DNA from: Cycas panzhihuaensis
Lineage: Eukaryota > Cycadophyta
Length of the DNA: 64,000 bases
Assembly: GCA_023213395.1 (NCBI GenBank)
Contig: CM041465.1
Location: 235,297,741-235,361,740 of the forward strand
Reading direction: 5' to 3'
Of the stretch, positions 1 through 11,750 are shown piece after piece (the stretch's first letter is position 1; each line of letters opens with the position of its first letter). A program made the position numbers and the translations under genes. The notes under the pieces are model-generated. The model was not told the DNA's origin. It searched no databases and saw nothing but the letters and a program-made list of their open reading frames with translations.

Positions 1-1094
1 GTCCCCTCCTTTCCACAGGTTTCTTTATACCTAGAGCTGAATACCTTGTAATTATTGGAGCCTTTTTAGATGCCTCTCACTTTTACCTTAGACCTATTAC
101 TTTGTATGCTAATTCTCAATTTATGATTTATCAATTAGTTAGGATGTACCAGGTCCACTCTCCACAATTCCTTTCTTTACATCATTAGGCCTCATCATTG
201 TTTTCCCTATTTGCCTCAGTAACCATCTAATATATACCATATTTTCTTAATCTCAAAGCTGACACTCTCATTTCCTCAATCCTTGATGATCGTATTGATT
301 GATTTTCCTTCTTCTAACTCAAGGCAACCCACTCTGGAATGAGTATAAACTATCACTCTATAATGAGCATAAACTATTGGTTTGGTAAGACTGTAGGTTT
401 GGGTAATTATGAGATTTTGGTGATAGGTATGAGACGTAAGTGAGATATGTGAAAGGGATAGACCCACGCAGGAATCTTAGGCCATGGAGGATCTTGGTTG
501 GAGGTAAGTTCCTAAAAGCTTCTTGCCCCTGGAAGGAGCCAATGAAGAATCCAATATACTTGAGTAATTATTCATTTATTGAGCGAGATTAGTTTCATTT
601 ACTAAATGACTTATTTCTTTTATGATATATTATATGAGTATAGGATTATCCTATATTAATATAATCTATTAGGAGTATGGTGTGAGTTATATGGATTTCC
701 TTTTTGGAGATTTATATTACTCCATCTTCTACTTTCATAAACTTATTACCATTTGTATTCTAGATGATTTTAAGTTTATGAAAATAGAATAAGTAAACCT
801 TTCACTTACCCCATTTTAATCTTTTATTTATCTCCTAGTTTTTATTCCTCCCTTAACCTTGTATTTCTTAAACCATGCTACTCTAGAATGAGTATAAACT
901 ACTATGTATATAGTATTATAAAAAAAACCAAAATGGTATATAACTACAAAAGAACAAAAAAGGTAAAAAATGATAAAAATCATTACATATTTCATTGGAC
1001 AAATCACACTGATGAATGCATCCTATACTCAAATATAAATAGGAATAGAGGGGATAAAAGGCTTAGAGACAAGTAATCACTTTGAGCTTTTAGC
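1..1094. other. AT-rich stretch without a gene
   Basis: No convincing coding region. The short open frames here have no recognisable domain. Around 330-380 and 877-905 the phrase GAGTATAAACTA or GAGCATAAACTA recurs; it resembles the core of the tandem repeats that start near 1,095, so this may be a more decayed part of the same 3' untranslated region of a retroelement. Nothing else is identifiable. Confidence 0.5.
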
Positions 1095-1625
1095 TACCTG
1101 TTGATGAGTCTAAACTAAGATAGGATGACAAACTCTAAGCTTCTATTTCCTTTAATGATGAGTATAAATTATGGCAAGGACTTGCTCTAAGACCTTCATA
1201 CCTATTAATGATCCTAAACTATGACAAAGATTCCTCTAAAGTCGATTGCTAATGAGGTTAAAAGATGACAATCACCCTCTGAAAGCCCTCACCCCATTAA
1301 CAAGGATAAACTATGATGGGTTTGCTCTAAGAGGTCATCTGTCAATAAACTTAAACTATGACAGTCCATCATTTTTACCTTAGCAAAAATATTTTGCTCT
1401 AAAAAGTCACTTGCTAATAACCTTAAACTATGACAATCCATGTTTTTTACCTCAGAAAAAAGATTTTACTCTGAAAAGTCACCTATTAATAAGCTTAAAC
1501 TATGACAGTCCATCCTTTTTACCCTAACAAAAATATATTACTCCAAAAAGTCACCTATTAATGAGCTTAAACTATAACAATCTATCCCTTTTGCTCTAAC
1601 AAAAAGACTTCCCTCTGATACTCAC
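1095..1625 (+). repeat. Tandem repeat, about 72-bp unit, core TTAAACTATG
   Basis: The clearest units begin near 1,341, 1,410, 1,482 and 1,553, spaced 69-72 bp. Each holds a core like TTAAACTATGACARTCCA, then a T-rich stretch, an AC-rich stretch and AAAAAGTCAC. Shorter, degenerate units with ATGAGTATAAAYTATGRC precede them from about 1,095. The core matches a motif conserved in the 3' untranslated region of all four Tat-like elements (GAGGTTAAACTATGG at 57,867-57,881; reverse complements near 15,641, 23,497 and 42,616). I infer an expanded 3' UTR segment of a + strand element. Confidence 0.75.
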
Positions 1626-1659
1626 TTAATGAGAGATAAACTATCACCAGATGTATATT

Positions 1660-1985
1660 AGAAGCCCATCTAATTTGTGGACATTTGGTGATGAAGTCCC
1701 ATCGAGTTTATGGGTAGTAGATAGCATTTGTTTGAAGGTCAAAGTCTCATCTAGTTTGTGGGAATTAGGTAAGTTTTTGATAATAGTAGGCACCTAGTTC
1801 TTTTAGGTGAGAAGATAAACATAGTGACGTTTCTGAGTTGAAAACTCAGTCCTCTAGTGTTTTTCGGGTAACATGGTTGATACCCAATCTTTTTAGGTAA
1901 TTTGATAGATGCCTAGTCCTTTTGGACAAGGAATATAAATGAAACCTCTTTTGGTTAAGACTACTCAGTTCTTTTGAGTAACTCT
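1660..1985 (+). repeat. Array of short hairpins, about 47-bp period, with varying stems
   Basis: Seven or eight units each contain a 5-6 bp stem around a 7-nt loop: CCCAT/ATGGG at 1,698-1,714; TCTCAT/GTGGGA at 1,745-1,763; CACCTA/TAGGTG at 1,791-1,809; TACCCA/TAGGTA at 1,881-1,899; TGCCTA/TGGACA at 1,910-1,928; TACTCA/TGAGTA at 1,962-1,980. A 7-bp stem CTGAGTT/AACTCAG with a 3-nt loop lies at 1,833-1,849. Loops are T-rich (GTTCTTT twice). Stem sequences differ while pairing is mostly kept. The array directly follows the 72-bp repeats and is probably also retroelement 3' UTR. Function unknown. Confidence 0.7.
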
Positions 1986-3954
1986 ACCAATAGAAGTTTT
2001 TAGAATCAAGTTGGAGTGTAGATTTCATTCCACCGTAAAAAATAGTATCCCATCATCCATATATTTCGTTAATCCTTATCACTTTCTATAAACCAACGAA
2101 TACTCATGTCATTGCAACCTCTCACCATCCTATGTCTCTTTCTAGAATAGAAGCCTTAGGTGCCAAGAGGGTAAATGTTTCATAAAAACTTGGCCTCCTT
2201 AGTTGTATTTAGATTATGTTGGTAAATTGATGCATGTTATATGGTTTTATTGATAGTGATTGATGTATGTTAATTCTACTTGATGGGTTGGGCCTTATTT
2301 TGTTGAAATAATCCATGATTATTGATTGATGAAATGTAATGAATGATGATGTAATAGGTATTCCTATCATTCTAGCAATGATGTAAACTATGGCAACAAA
2401 GTTTTCTTTATGACAAACTTAAAGCCATGCTTCTTTCAAAGTTTGTTATTTTTAAATTTTTTTAATCCTTGATTTCACCAAACTTTTTGTCATTTTTAGG
2501 CTTATGTTTATTATTTTCATTATGTTTTAAGCCCCTCTCCTGATTAATAAAGTCATTTATGCCTTAATTTATTGACAAAAATCATTTTTTAAGAATTTTA
2601 ATGAGTTATTTTTACCTCTTAACTAATCACCATATTTTTTACTACATGCATATAAAACTTGGCTAACGTGCCAAAATTTTACATGCCACCAACCAGATTT
2701 GGTGGGATTTGATTTTCTCGATGCCTAGAAGTGTTATAAAGGGATTGCTAATTATAGTTTTTGATATGGATAGAGATAGGAAAAAAGAGGAAAAGAGATA
2801 GTAGTGAAGAGAGTTGAGAATTAGAGAGGAAGAAGTGATTCTTGCTCTTTGATTTAGAGATTTTGTGAACTTCTTGGAGAATTCTTGAGGACTATTGTTA
2901 TGCTTTTTAGAGACTTGATTTCCTAAATTTATTGGGTAAAATCTCAAAGAAGTTTTGCTACTATGCTACTACTACTCAATTGTTAATGGTCTAAGCTTTC
3001 ATCTCTTTGGATCTTCATTAATTTTTGCTTCAAACTTCTTTAGATTTTGTAAGATCTGTCCTATTAGCTTTCAGGATTGTTTCATACTATCTTAAAGGTA
3101 ATTTTAGCTCAAAATTATTTCTTTTCATTGGTTGATTATTGTTTGGACTTTTGGAAATGAAATATATACTAAAATATCCACCCTTTGTGAGGTTCCTTAA
3201 GGATATACTATGGTGGGGCATGGTCATCTCTTCCCCTACTTCTTCCCACTCTCTTACATTAACATATATTTTAGTTGGATCGCCACTCTTGTTTGGCATT
3301 GTTTGGCTCTTGTTTGGCCTCTTTGGATTGTCATTACTTCCCTCTTTACTCTTGTTTTGAAGGAAAGTGTGTAGAAAAAGTTAGTCAAGTGAAAAGAAAA
3401 TTGCCATTCTAAGGTGTTCTTTACAATAGGAAAGGGATATTGGTCTTGCATCTATCATTGCATGTACTTTTATTTTTAAGTTAGATCTTGCATCTTGAGA
3501 ATCAAAAGTTGATAGTATTACCTGGTTAGAATATCTCTAATTTTTAGCTTTTATATTTGGTTCAAGGATTCCTTTTGGAGCTCTTACTACTCCAACTATG
3601 ATGGAACCTTTGGTTGATCTTACATGCATGATTATTGTTCAAATTTATGACTTGTCCATCATCTCATAGGTCTAAAAATCATTATAAAATAGTAGTAATT
3701 TCCTTTAAGATTCTCTCTTTTTATATATTATTTCATCATTTTTTATAAAAATTAGTTGCATGCATTAAGGTTAGAGCATATTAGCTAGTCTTGCATGTAG
3801 ATTAATCTCTTTTAAAAAGAAATTTACATAAACATTGTGTGAATATTTTTAGATTTTGTTTACATGGCATCATCTCTCTTAAAATGAATCATGCATGTTT
3901 CATGTAGGAAAGTCACTTCATTGCTGCATATACATCCTTTATCTTACATGGAAT
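1986..3954. other. AT-rich, no gene seen; part may be Tat-A 5' LTR
   Basis: No protein domain or RNA gene is visible. The LTR of Tat-A ends at 4,869, and its 3' partner is about 3.2 kb long, so much of this interval could be that LTR. However, I could align only its last 145 bp with the 3' copy. The short open frames at 2,663-2,947 and 3,087-3,451 look like chance. Confidence 0.4.
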
Positions 3955-4226
3955 AAAAAAGAACTTGTATGCATAGTTTCTAGTATGTTACATACATAGT
4001 TTCTAGTGTGTTTGTTAAAAAAAAAACAATAGGAAAGGACTTGCATGTATACTTTCTAGTGTGTTTTAAAAAAAAAAAGTAATAAAAAATGACTTGCATG
4101 CATAGTTTCTAGTATGTTTGTTTAAAAAAACAACAAAAAAGGATTTTCATACATAGTTTCTAGTGTGTTTGTTTAAAAAACAACAAAAAAGGACTTGCAT
4201 ACATAGTTTCTCATGTGTTTGTTTGA
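3955..4226 (+). repeat. Tandem repeat, about 50-58 bp unit, five copies
   Basis: Five successive units share ACTTGCATRCATAGTTTCTA followed by GTGTGTTTGTT and an A-run of 6-11 bases. The most regular units lie between 4,085 and 4,226. The A-runs vary in length between copies, as expected from slippage. The repeat lies within the presumed 5' LTR of Tat-A, and no counterpart was found in the 3' LTR, so it may have expanded after insertion. Confidence 0.75.
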
Positions 4227-4724
4227 GATTTCATCATAAAAAATAAAATAAAATAATAAAAACAAAAAGATTAATGTGAGTTTGGTCCATTTTACTCTCT
4301 TGTCTTTGCACCCTTGCAGTAATATTAGAACCTAGAAACCCAAACAAGATAAACTATTGCTTCCATTAGCTTACCCTCTCCTACATCTTAGTAAAACTTG
4401 AAAAGTTGAACTGATTATAAGAAAGTAGTTCCTAGGAAGAATCTTGAGGATACTATAAGTGCGTCTCCAAACTTAGAACTCCTTCATCAAGTTATGTAGT
4501 TTGGTGGATTCTATCACCCTATTTCACATCCATACCTTTTATTGTACCCACTCTCACTAAGGCATATGACACTACTAGGCAAAGACTCCTTCTTAGGAGT
4601 TGGGCAAAGATGGTCCTTTAGGTCTCTTTTGAGCTTTATATTGGATCTTCTCTAAGCCCTAGACTATCTTTTTAGTAGCCTTGCTGAGGACCCATCCCTA
4701 GAACACTATAATCTTACTAGGGAT
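4227..4724. other. AT-rich, no gene; probably inside Tat-A 5' LTR
   Basis: No open frame or domain. Position just upstream of the recognised LTR end suggests R/U5 sequence of Tat-A, but alignment with the 3' LTR is not convincing by eye. Confidence 0.4.
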
Positions 4725-4869
4725 AGACATTGAATCACCACATTCCTTGAATCCTATGTTCTGATATGTAGATGCCCTTCAAGGGTGACCTTGACCTATC
4801 CTACACTTCTAGAGTTTTACATCTAGTTAAATCATAGTAGTTCCTTATATTTGTGTAGGCGCACTTCTA
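4725..4869 (+). repeat. Tat-A 5' LTR, recognisable 3' end
   Basis: About 145 bp closely match 61,378-61,515, the end of the 3' LTR; shared phrases include TCAAATCCTATGTTCT or TTGAATCCTATGTTCT, and AAGGGTGACCTTGACCTATC. The LTR end reads GCACTTCTA where the undecayed family end would be CA. It is followed directly by the primer binding site. The LTR start is uncertain; a TGTTT at 1,729 would give a length close to the 3' copy but the match is weak. Confidence 0.7.
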
Positions 4870-4870
4870 C

Positions 4871-4889
4871 TAGTGACCATACTCGAGAT
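4871..4889 (+). other. Tat-A primer binding site
   Basis: TAGTGACCATACTCGAGAT lies two bases after the LTR end. It corresponds to the TGGCGACCAT-type primer site of Tat-D and the decayed versions of Tat-B and Tat-C, with TGG changed to TAG. This pairs with a tRNA 3' end. Tat/Ogre elements are reported to use tRNA-Arg, but I could not verify the tRNA here. Confidence 0.65.
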
Positions 4890-5079
4890 ACAAGTTAGGA
4901 CACCTGAGTATCCCTTTGGTTTCTCAGCATGGCATGCTTTTACTATCATTTTTTGTAGTATGCTAAGTAACCTCAACATATCACCTTAGGTTATTTTTCT
5001 TCTTCTTCGATAGCCTCTTGGGTAGGGCATGAATGTGATGTTTCTCTCATCACTTACACGGTCTTCCTCCTATGGAAGA

Positions 5080-6915
5080 ATAACCCCTCTACTCTTTTAT
5101 CACTTCATATGATTATGAAGCATCAATGGAGGGACATCCATCACACTAGACATATCATTCTTATACCCCTGATGCCCACTAACTAATATTATACCCTCTT
5201 TAAAATCCATCCCAAAAGGGAAAGGATCCTATATATTATCCAAATGATTAAATGCATCTAGATTTCTATCATTATCCTATGCATGACATTGGGGGATCTT
5301 ACCCCATGGATTACTCTCACCATGATGAGAAGACCCATGGTGAGCAACCCTTGGGTTTCACCCAATATGAGGAACCTTCTATCTTGTATGAGGATGTCGA
5401 GACTCCTCCTGCAAATGTGGTGGAAGTATTATGGTAGTGTTTTGAGGCCATAAGTGCCCAGCCACCTTTGAAGTGGTTAGAGGACCTCCTTAAGAGCACT
5501 ACCCCACTCCCCTCCATCTCCCTTCTGTCTGCTTCATCTTAATCTATCCCCTCTTTAATAGGACATGCTTCTATTATCTCTTCATTTATGAGTGTCCCTC
5601 TCTCTTAAGGGATACCCTAGGGTATGCCTATCTCCCAGATAAGGTTAATCATACCCCCACCTACTCAAGTAATTATGCCATAATCAATTGTGGCCCACAT
5701 CCCTTTTGTTAGACCTTGAGTGCCTTCACACTCTTATTCCTCAAGTCATGGAGGTTTTGTTCCTGTGCACCCTCATCCATGACACGTGGACTCATCACTC
5801 TATGTTTCCCCAAGTGCATGGAGGATCTAACCCTCTTCTAACATATGAGGTGGATCCACTCCATCCCTATAGGGTTGCGCCTCCTGTGGGTAGACCCTAT
5901 GGGAAAAACCCCATGCCCTACTCTATATCATCTTCCACATGTACAACCTCTTACATGGCTCCTTCACAAGAGGGATCCATTCCCCCTTCTATCCCTCATT
6001 CTTATGTATCATTCTCCCAGGACGTATACCCATATGCAACTACCTAGCATGTGGTACACCCTCAAAGTGGGATGAGACCCTCCTACCCACATGCTCATCG
6101 TCTAGCCTACCCACAAATGGAGATAGCCCATCCCTACCAAATATGTGGGAGTGCTTATTCTTCATATAGCCAACCTCCTTATGGTGGAGTCAAATATTTA
6201 TATCTACCTCTGCCCTTACCTTAAGTTGACCTTCTAGCTCAACTAGTGGCTTGCCCCTTTATTGACTATAGGTCAACTCCTCTTTTGGTTAAGGCCCTCA
6301 AGACCAACCTGTTACCTTACCCTCTTGAAGTGCCTAAATTTGATGACACTTCATCATAAGACCCTACTAAGTATGTTAGAGGTTTTACCATGGCAAGTAT
6401 AGATTTCTAGGCCTATGATCATATTCTTATAAAATTATTCCCTAGATCTTTGCAAGGAGATACCCTTAAATGGTTCTACCATCTTCTTACCTACTTAATT
6501 CATACCTTCCAATAACATATAAATGAGTTTGTCAAATATTTTGATGTGGCTTTCCCTTTTGAGAGTAGGGTTAAAGCCTTACTCTCCCTTAAACAAGGAT
6601 ATAATGAACTCAATCATGACTTTATTTGATGCTTTCATGTTCTCGTCCACTCTTCTAAGGCCACATTACCTGAGGAGTTGAAGCAGGATCTCTTTGTCAA
6701 TGCCCTTCACCCCAAAGTTTATATTAAAGTCCTCAAGATGGGGGTGATAACTTATGACTCTACCATAGCTAAATAATTGGTAGTAGAGGTAATTAAGATC
6801 CAAGCTAGTCTTAAGAAACCCCCAAAGTAGTCACTGTCTCATGAGATAACCCCTCCTTTGTATGAATAAAGAAAAGGCCCTCTACTGACATAATTGATAG
6901 TACTTTGGACCGCTT
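5080..6915 (+). pseudogene. gag: Tat-A gag, first part (decayed)
   Basis: Structural protein of the retrotransposon particle. The frame at 5,252-5,437 matches the proline-rich N-terminal region of the other gags (…TPPANVVEVLW, compare TPLMDVVEAL in Tat-B). From about 6,200 to 6,830 comes the Retrotrans_gag core: FDVAFPFES, ALLSLKQGYNE, KATLPEELKQDLFVNALHP and VLKMG are readable across several stops. Two or more frames are needed. The reading is cut at 6,915 by Copia-1 and resumes at 14,485. Nonfunctional. Confidence 0.75.
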
Positions 6916-7226
6916 TGAAAGAGGTTAAGGTATCAAGGTCATTTGTGTAGATTAATTAAATGACCTTAGGATATATTATTAGCATTAGTCTCTTAGAAAA
7001 AAGTACTTTATGTTCATTTAGATATAATTTTGGGTTCATGTCATTAGGTAGGAAATCCTAACCCTAATGCTCACCCTCAATAATAAAAGGCGAAATCTCA
7101 AGGAGGGAGTCATTATTCATTCTCACCTCCAAGCTTTGCTCTCATATCTTATTTCATCTCTTTTTCATTCTCTATTGCCATTGCGTATATGTGAGTGATT
7201 TATTCCCTAGATCCATCATTCCTTCA
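6916..7226 (+). repeat. Copia-1 5' LTR
   Basis: Starts TGAAAGAGG and ends TTCA. It matches 14,173-14,484 over its whole length with scattered substitutions; shared phrases include GTGTAGATTAATTAAATGAC and GGAGGGAGTCATTATTCATT. Its length is in the usual range for copia LTRs. Confidence 0.88.
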
Positions 7227-7228
7227 TG

Positions 7229-7241
7229 TGGTATTAGAGCT
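7229..7241 (+). other. Copia-1 primer binding site
   Basis: TGGTATTAGAGCT, two bases after the LTR. The family form TGGTATCAGAGC is complementary to initiator Met-tRNA; here one C has become T. Confidence 0.85.
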
Positions 7242-9199
7242 AAAAAGAGATCTATTCACTACATTCCACTTGCAAGGAGTCATTTTGCCTCTCCTTCATC
7301 TTTAATTGGAAGTATCGAGAGTGCACTCATCATTTTTAAAATTTTGATAGCTTAAAATTCTATTATTTTATATGTTGCTACTTTGTCTATGTGTGTAGAA
7401 TCTCATAGGTGGAAAGGATAGTTTTTGAAGTCCTTTAGTTGCTGGAACTGTCCTAGAAACATTAAGACCTAAAATTTTATGAAAATTTTGACCATCTCAA
7501 ATTTTGATAAAATTTGACATGTAGGGTCATATTTCTAAGAGGATCATTTTTGTGTTCTAGAGAAGATATAGACTCAACCTGCAACAATGAGTTTTAGCTA
7601 AAATAAGAGGTCAAATTTTCTAGATAAGTGACTTAAGGTATGTTTCTCAATGAAATCCTTTAAAGCATGAGTTGAAAATCTAAAAGTGTTTTTAAGGGAT
7701 GTGGTAGATTTATATTTTAGGATCATTTTAAAACAAATATCATCAAATTTCATCTATCAGTTAGTGACATCTTTGTAGTTTTCTCATGAATCCTATATTT
7801 GCTTACTCAACCCCATAAAAGACATTTTAAGGACATTTTGGGTAATTTTTTATCTGATTCTGGAGATGGTGTAAAGGAAAAAGTTGATGTATGTGTTAAG
7901 ATGAATCTTTAACATATTGAAATTTGGATTCTGAGATAATGGATCTGGCAAGATTCTAGTTTTGTGCTTTTTTTGGGCAAAAATTTTCATGCTTTTTTAG
8001 AAATATGACTTCATCATCTTATTAGAAATGACATTTTAAACACTTTTTTCTTCTAACATAAATTCAAATTTTGTCATTTATGCCTCCATATTTATAATTT
8101 TTAGAAAATATACCTATTTAATATTATTTATAAATTTTATGAGAAATAAAATAAATCACAAAATAGGAAAAAATAACATGCATCTAGATTTTAAAAAATT
8201 AATATTTTAGCAATAAGTTGATCTATCTTTTAGCCCATTATGACTTTTGTATTGAAATTTCTAAAAATATATTTAGAAATATTATACTAAAGTAAGGGAA
8301 ACCTTGGATCGGAAGCAACATCTGATTCCTTTACTAAATCTAGCATGCTCTTTCTATATGCATATATAGCATAAATCATCATAAAAAGTAGTAGTAATAA
8401 TAAATCAAGTATGAAAGATAAGTAAGTACATTTGGTAACTCTTCATTTTAGTTTTTAGTTATTTAGAAATGACTTACATTATTTCTTAAAAGGAATCTCA
8501 TTTATTTGACTTATACTGCTAGTTCTTGACTTGTGTGCACACTCACCTTGGTTGAAATAGACCATGGTTGGCTAAAGTCTGGGCCCTAAGGGAGGTGTGA
8601 GTTTCATACTAGGTCTGGTCTTAACTAGAATAGTGGTGAAGGGATATGTTAGCCATACTTATGGCCTCCAATCAGGGATAATCTTGATAACCACCCAAGA
8701 AAACTAAAAACCTTAATGTAAGATTAAAATTAATCTGGTCTAATATCTATCATAGTCATAGTATATACACTTACTATTTGACTCTTCAGATGAGGTATAT
8801 AACTACTTACTGGTGACTTGGATGAGGACTATGAGTACCTGGGCTTTACTATGACTTGGATTTTATCATTAAGAGTAGTTGTAGGTATCGCAAATAAAGG
8901 CCCTAATTATATACTAGAGGCCTTAGGCATCGAAACCTCACCTATATTTAGATATAAGTTAGAGGTTAGTGGCATGACACATCACCACTCTTTACCATTT
9001 CTACATTAGGTCTCATTCTTGTATCATTACTTATATTTATTTTTTATAATTATTGAAAAATACTTAATCATTACTTAATTTTCATCATAGCATTCATTTT
9101 TACATCTCTACTACATCAAGTATACTAGCCATACATGTCGGTAGCACATACTTCTATCATCTCTTCTACTTCTTCATCATAATCATATCATCTCAATTT
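7242..9199 (+). other. Copia-1 leader, no gene seen
   Basis: Nearly 2 kb separate the primer site from the first recognisable gag residues, long for a copia element. The stretch is AT-rich, without domain or obvious repeat. The 63-codon frame at 8,818-9,009 has no recognisable content. A decayed insertion in the leader is possible, but I cannot delimit one. Confidence 0.5.
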
Positions 9200-10300
9200 A
9201 AGAATAATGTCAACTGCATATTAAAAGGTAAAGAAAATTAAACTTTATAGTACATTGGAGTTAAAAATACTACAAAGTATAAAGGCCATTAGAGAGCCCA
9301 CTTGTAGCCTACACTTATCATACCTACAACAACTATAACATTTGGTTCTAGTGGACCTACTCTAATAGCTCCTACAGATGCCATAACTAAACTACAATGG
9401 GAGATAGATGATGAAAATATTCATGTAGGAATTCTATTAGTTACTGATCACTCCTTGCACAACTTGATTAACAAAGAGCAACATGATATAGCCTAGAAGG
9501 TCCTTGAAGTTCTCAAGAAGAACTTTGATACTAAGTCAGATTTAAAATTTGTTCATCTTATTCTAAAAATGAACAAAGCAAATATGTAAAAGGGACAAGC
9601 TCATGAGAGAATAAATCTCCTTTGACTAATAAAATAGGGAATTGACAAAGACTTTAAGACTTAACATATCACCTGGGCATTCTTAATCAAATCATATATA
9701 CATGTCTTTAATTATAAAAACTTACTTATAAGTCCTTAATCTAGTGGAATATTAAAGACACTCAACTTCGAAGCACTTGTCGAGAAGTTTATAGAATTTG
9801 ATAAGACATTTGATACCAACTTTATAGCCTCTGACTCTTTTCTAGAAGCAACCTTTGAGGTAGAAGAAGAAGCTTTCTATACAAAAAATTAAGGTCCCTT
9901 TCATGGTAGAGCAAACAATTGAGTAAGAGGAAGAGGAAGAAACATGGAAAATCATCTACAAGATCAACTAAATTCTAAGTCATAACCTCGATAGTCTCAA
10001 AGCCAAGGGCCACCTCAATAAAGAGCAAGATAATCAGGCCAAACTAGTACCTCTTCAAGGACTAGCAATCAAACTATTATGTGTGATCAGTGTAACTATA
10101 AATGACACTTTGTAAAATACTACAGAATCATCACTTATAAGTTGGCCAAGTTCAAACCAAAACATGGAGATCACAATGTTAAAGAAACTTATAAAAAGTC
10201 TTTTAATGGTGTAGGTTCTGTACAAGCATATTTTTAAATAATTAATAGATCTTCAGCATCAAATGCCATGGACCAATCATAGAGATACTTTGAAGCTTGA
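9200..10300 (+). pseudogene. gag: Copia-1 gag (decayed)
   Basis: The start of copia Gag is readable as LKGKENYTLWSIGVKN near 9,220, followed by TKLQWEIDDENIHVGILL and KVLEVLKKNFDTKSDL near 9,400-9,545. These are typical of the UBN2/Retrotran_gag family of plant copia elements. The zinc knuckle at about 10,081-10,122 reads CDQCNYK, stop, HFVKYY: the two N-terminal cysteines and the histidine remain, and the last cysteine has become tyrosine. Several stops. The protein would have packaged the element RNA in cytoplasmic particles. Confidence 0.8.
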
Positions 10301-11750
10301 TGTAGATATATCACTTGTGAATTCCCTTTACCAATGCCAAGCCCTATTGGAATTACAAATAGTATGGCTTCAATCGATAGACTATAGATTATGGACACAA
10401 GAGCAACTCAACATATGACATACAATCATAGTCTATATCAAATATATGACCCAAATCTTCAAGGGGTTATTTACATGGTTGATAAATCATAATAACCTAT
10501 TAAAGGAATTGGTAATATTTGCCTAAAACTCCTAGTATTAAGAGAATTTACACAGTTTGATGTCATATATATACCTAATCTCAAACAAAACCTACTCTCT
10601 GTATATGTACTTATCTCTTATGGATTTAATTCAACCTCCAACTGATTGAGTGGTCTTAACTGGACATCTCACTAGTAAACTCTTTTGATTAAATACCTCT
10701 TCATCTTTTGAAGCCTATTATGCCCAAAGCCCTTATGCTGATGAAGAATTTACATTTAACTACATCTTAACCCACCTAACGTTGTCATCAAGAGCTCTTT
10801 GGCATGCCCATATGGGCCATGTTTACATTGATAGACTTAGAGATCTTTGTAACACTCTTCTAAATCTTCCAAAGTTCCCCTCTAAGCCCTTCAAATGTGA
10901 AGCTTGTATCATTGCCAAATCTCATCAATAATGCTTTCCTATAAGTCAATGGAAATTGACCCATCAATTATAATTAGTACACTTTGATCTATGTGGACTA
11001 ATGCTCATTCCTTTATTGAAGGGCAAGTTATATTACATCTCTTTCATTGATGATTTTATTAGAAAAGTATGGGTAGCTTTTCTATATAAGAAAGATGAAG
11101 CCTTCTGTGTATTAAAAAAATTAAAATTCTACGCTGAAAAAGAGTTAGATTATTAACTTAAATGTATTTGAACTAATAATGGTGGCGATTATACCTCATA
11201 TGAATTTGAAAGCTACCTTTAAGACAATGGTATCAAACATCAAAGAATAGTAGTAGATACCCTACAATAAAATGGAGTTACGGAGTGCATGAATAGAACA
11301 ATCATGAATATGGATCGAGCTATGTTGATATACAAAAATGTACTTACCTACCTATGGGCCAAAGCTATTTGGATAGTTGTTTATTATATCAATGTTGTTA
11401 GCCCATCAAAGGAAGGATAATCACCTAATGAATAGTGGTCAACATAATCTCCCATTATTTATTACTTTAAAATTTTTAGCTTTACATGCTATGCCCACAT
11501 TCTAAATGCAGATGCTAGCCAAGGGCACTTAAAGGTATCTTTGTTAGATACCCTATGGATAAGAAAGAGTATAAGGTCTTTATACCTTCATAATGAAAAA
11601 ATATCATTACCATAGATGTCATTTTTACAAAGATAGAAGATTAGTTGCTTAGACTGGACTCCAAAATACCCTCACACTACTATAATAATGTTATCAAGTA
11701 TGATGTTTGCATTCCAAAATTTAGGGGAAAGGGTGCAATATAGACATAAA
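10301..11750 (+). pseudogene. pol: Copia-1 protease and integrase (decayed)
   Basis: Protease: the active-site box near 10,391 reads MDTRATQHM where copia has D-S-G-A-T-x-H, so the glycine is lost. Integrase: the HHCC finger is visible as HAHMGHV (about 10,804) and KCEACIIAK (about 10,898). The core follows with HFDLCG, TNNGGD (D to N change) and GVTECMNRT, where the catalytic glutamate remains. In-frame stops are frequent. These enzymes would have matured the polyprotein and inserted the cDNA. Confidence 0.82.

Noticed and set aside
1660-1985. tRNA-like or CRISPR-like repeat interpretation of the hairpin array
   Set aside because: 5-bp stems with 7-nt loops recall tRNA arms, but there is no cloverleaf, T-loop or acceptor stem. 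CRISPR repeats are nearly identical and these are not; the DNA is plant.
3139-3360. Short hydrophobic open frame that could suggest a membrane protein
   Set aside because: T-rich composition alone yields Leu/Phe runs. No start context, homologue or neighbour supports a gene.
8818-9009. 63-codon frame in the Copia-1 leader
   Set aside because: No similarity to Gag or any known domain; length expected by chance in this stretch.
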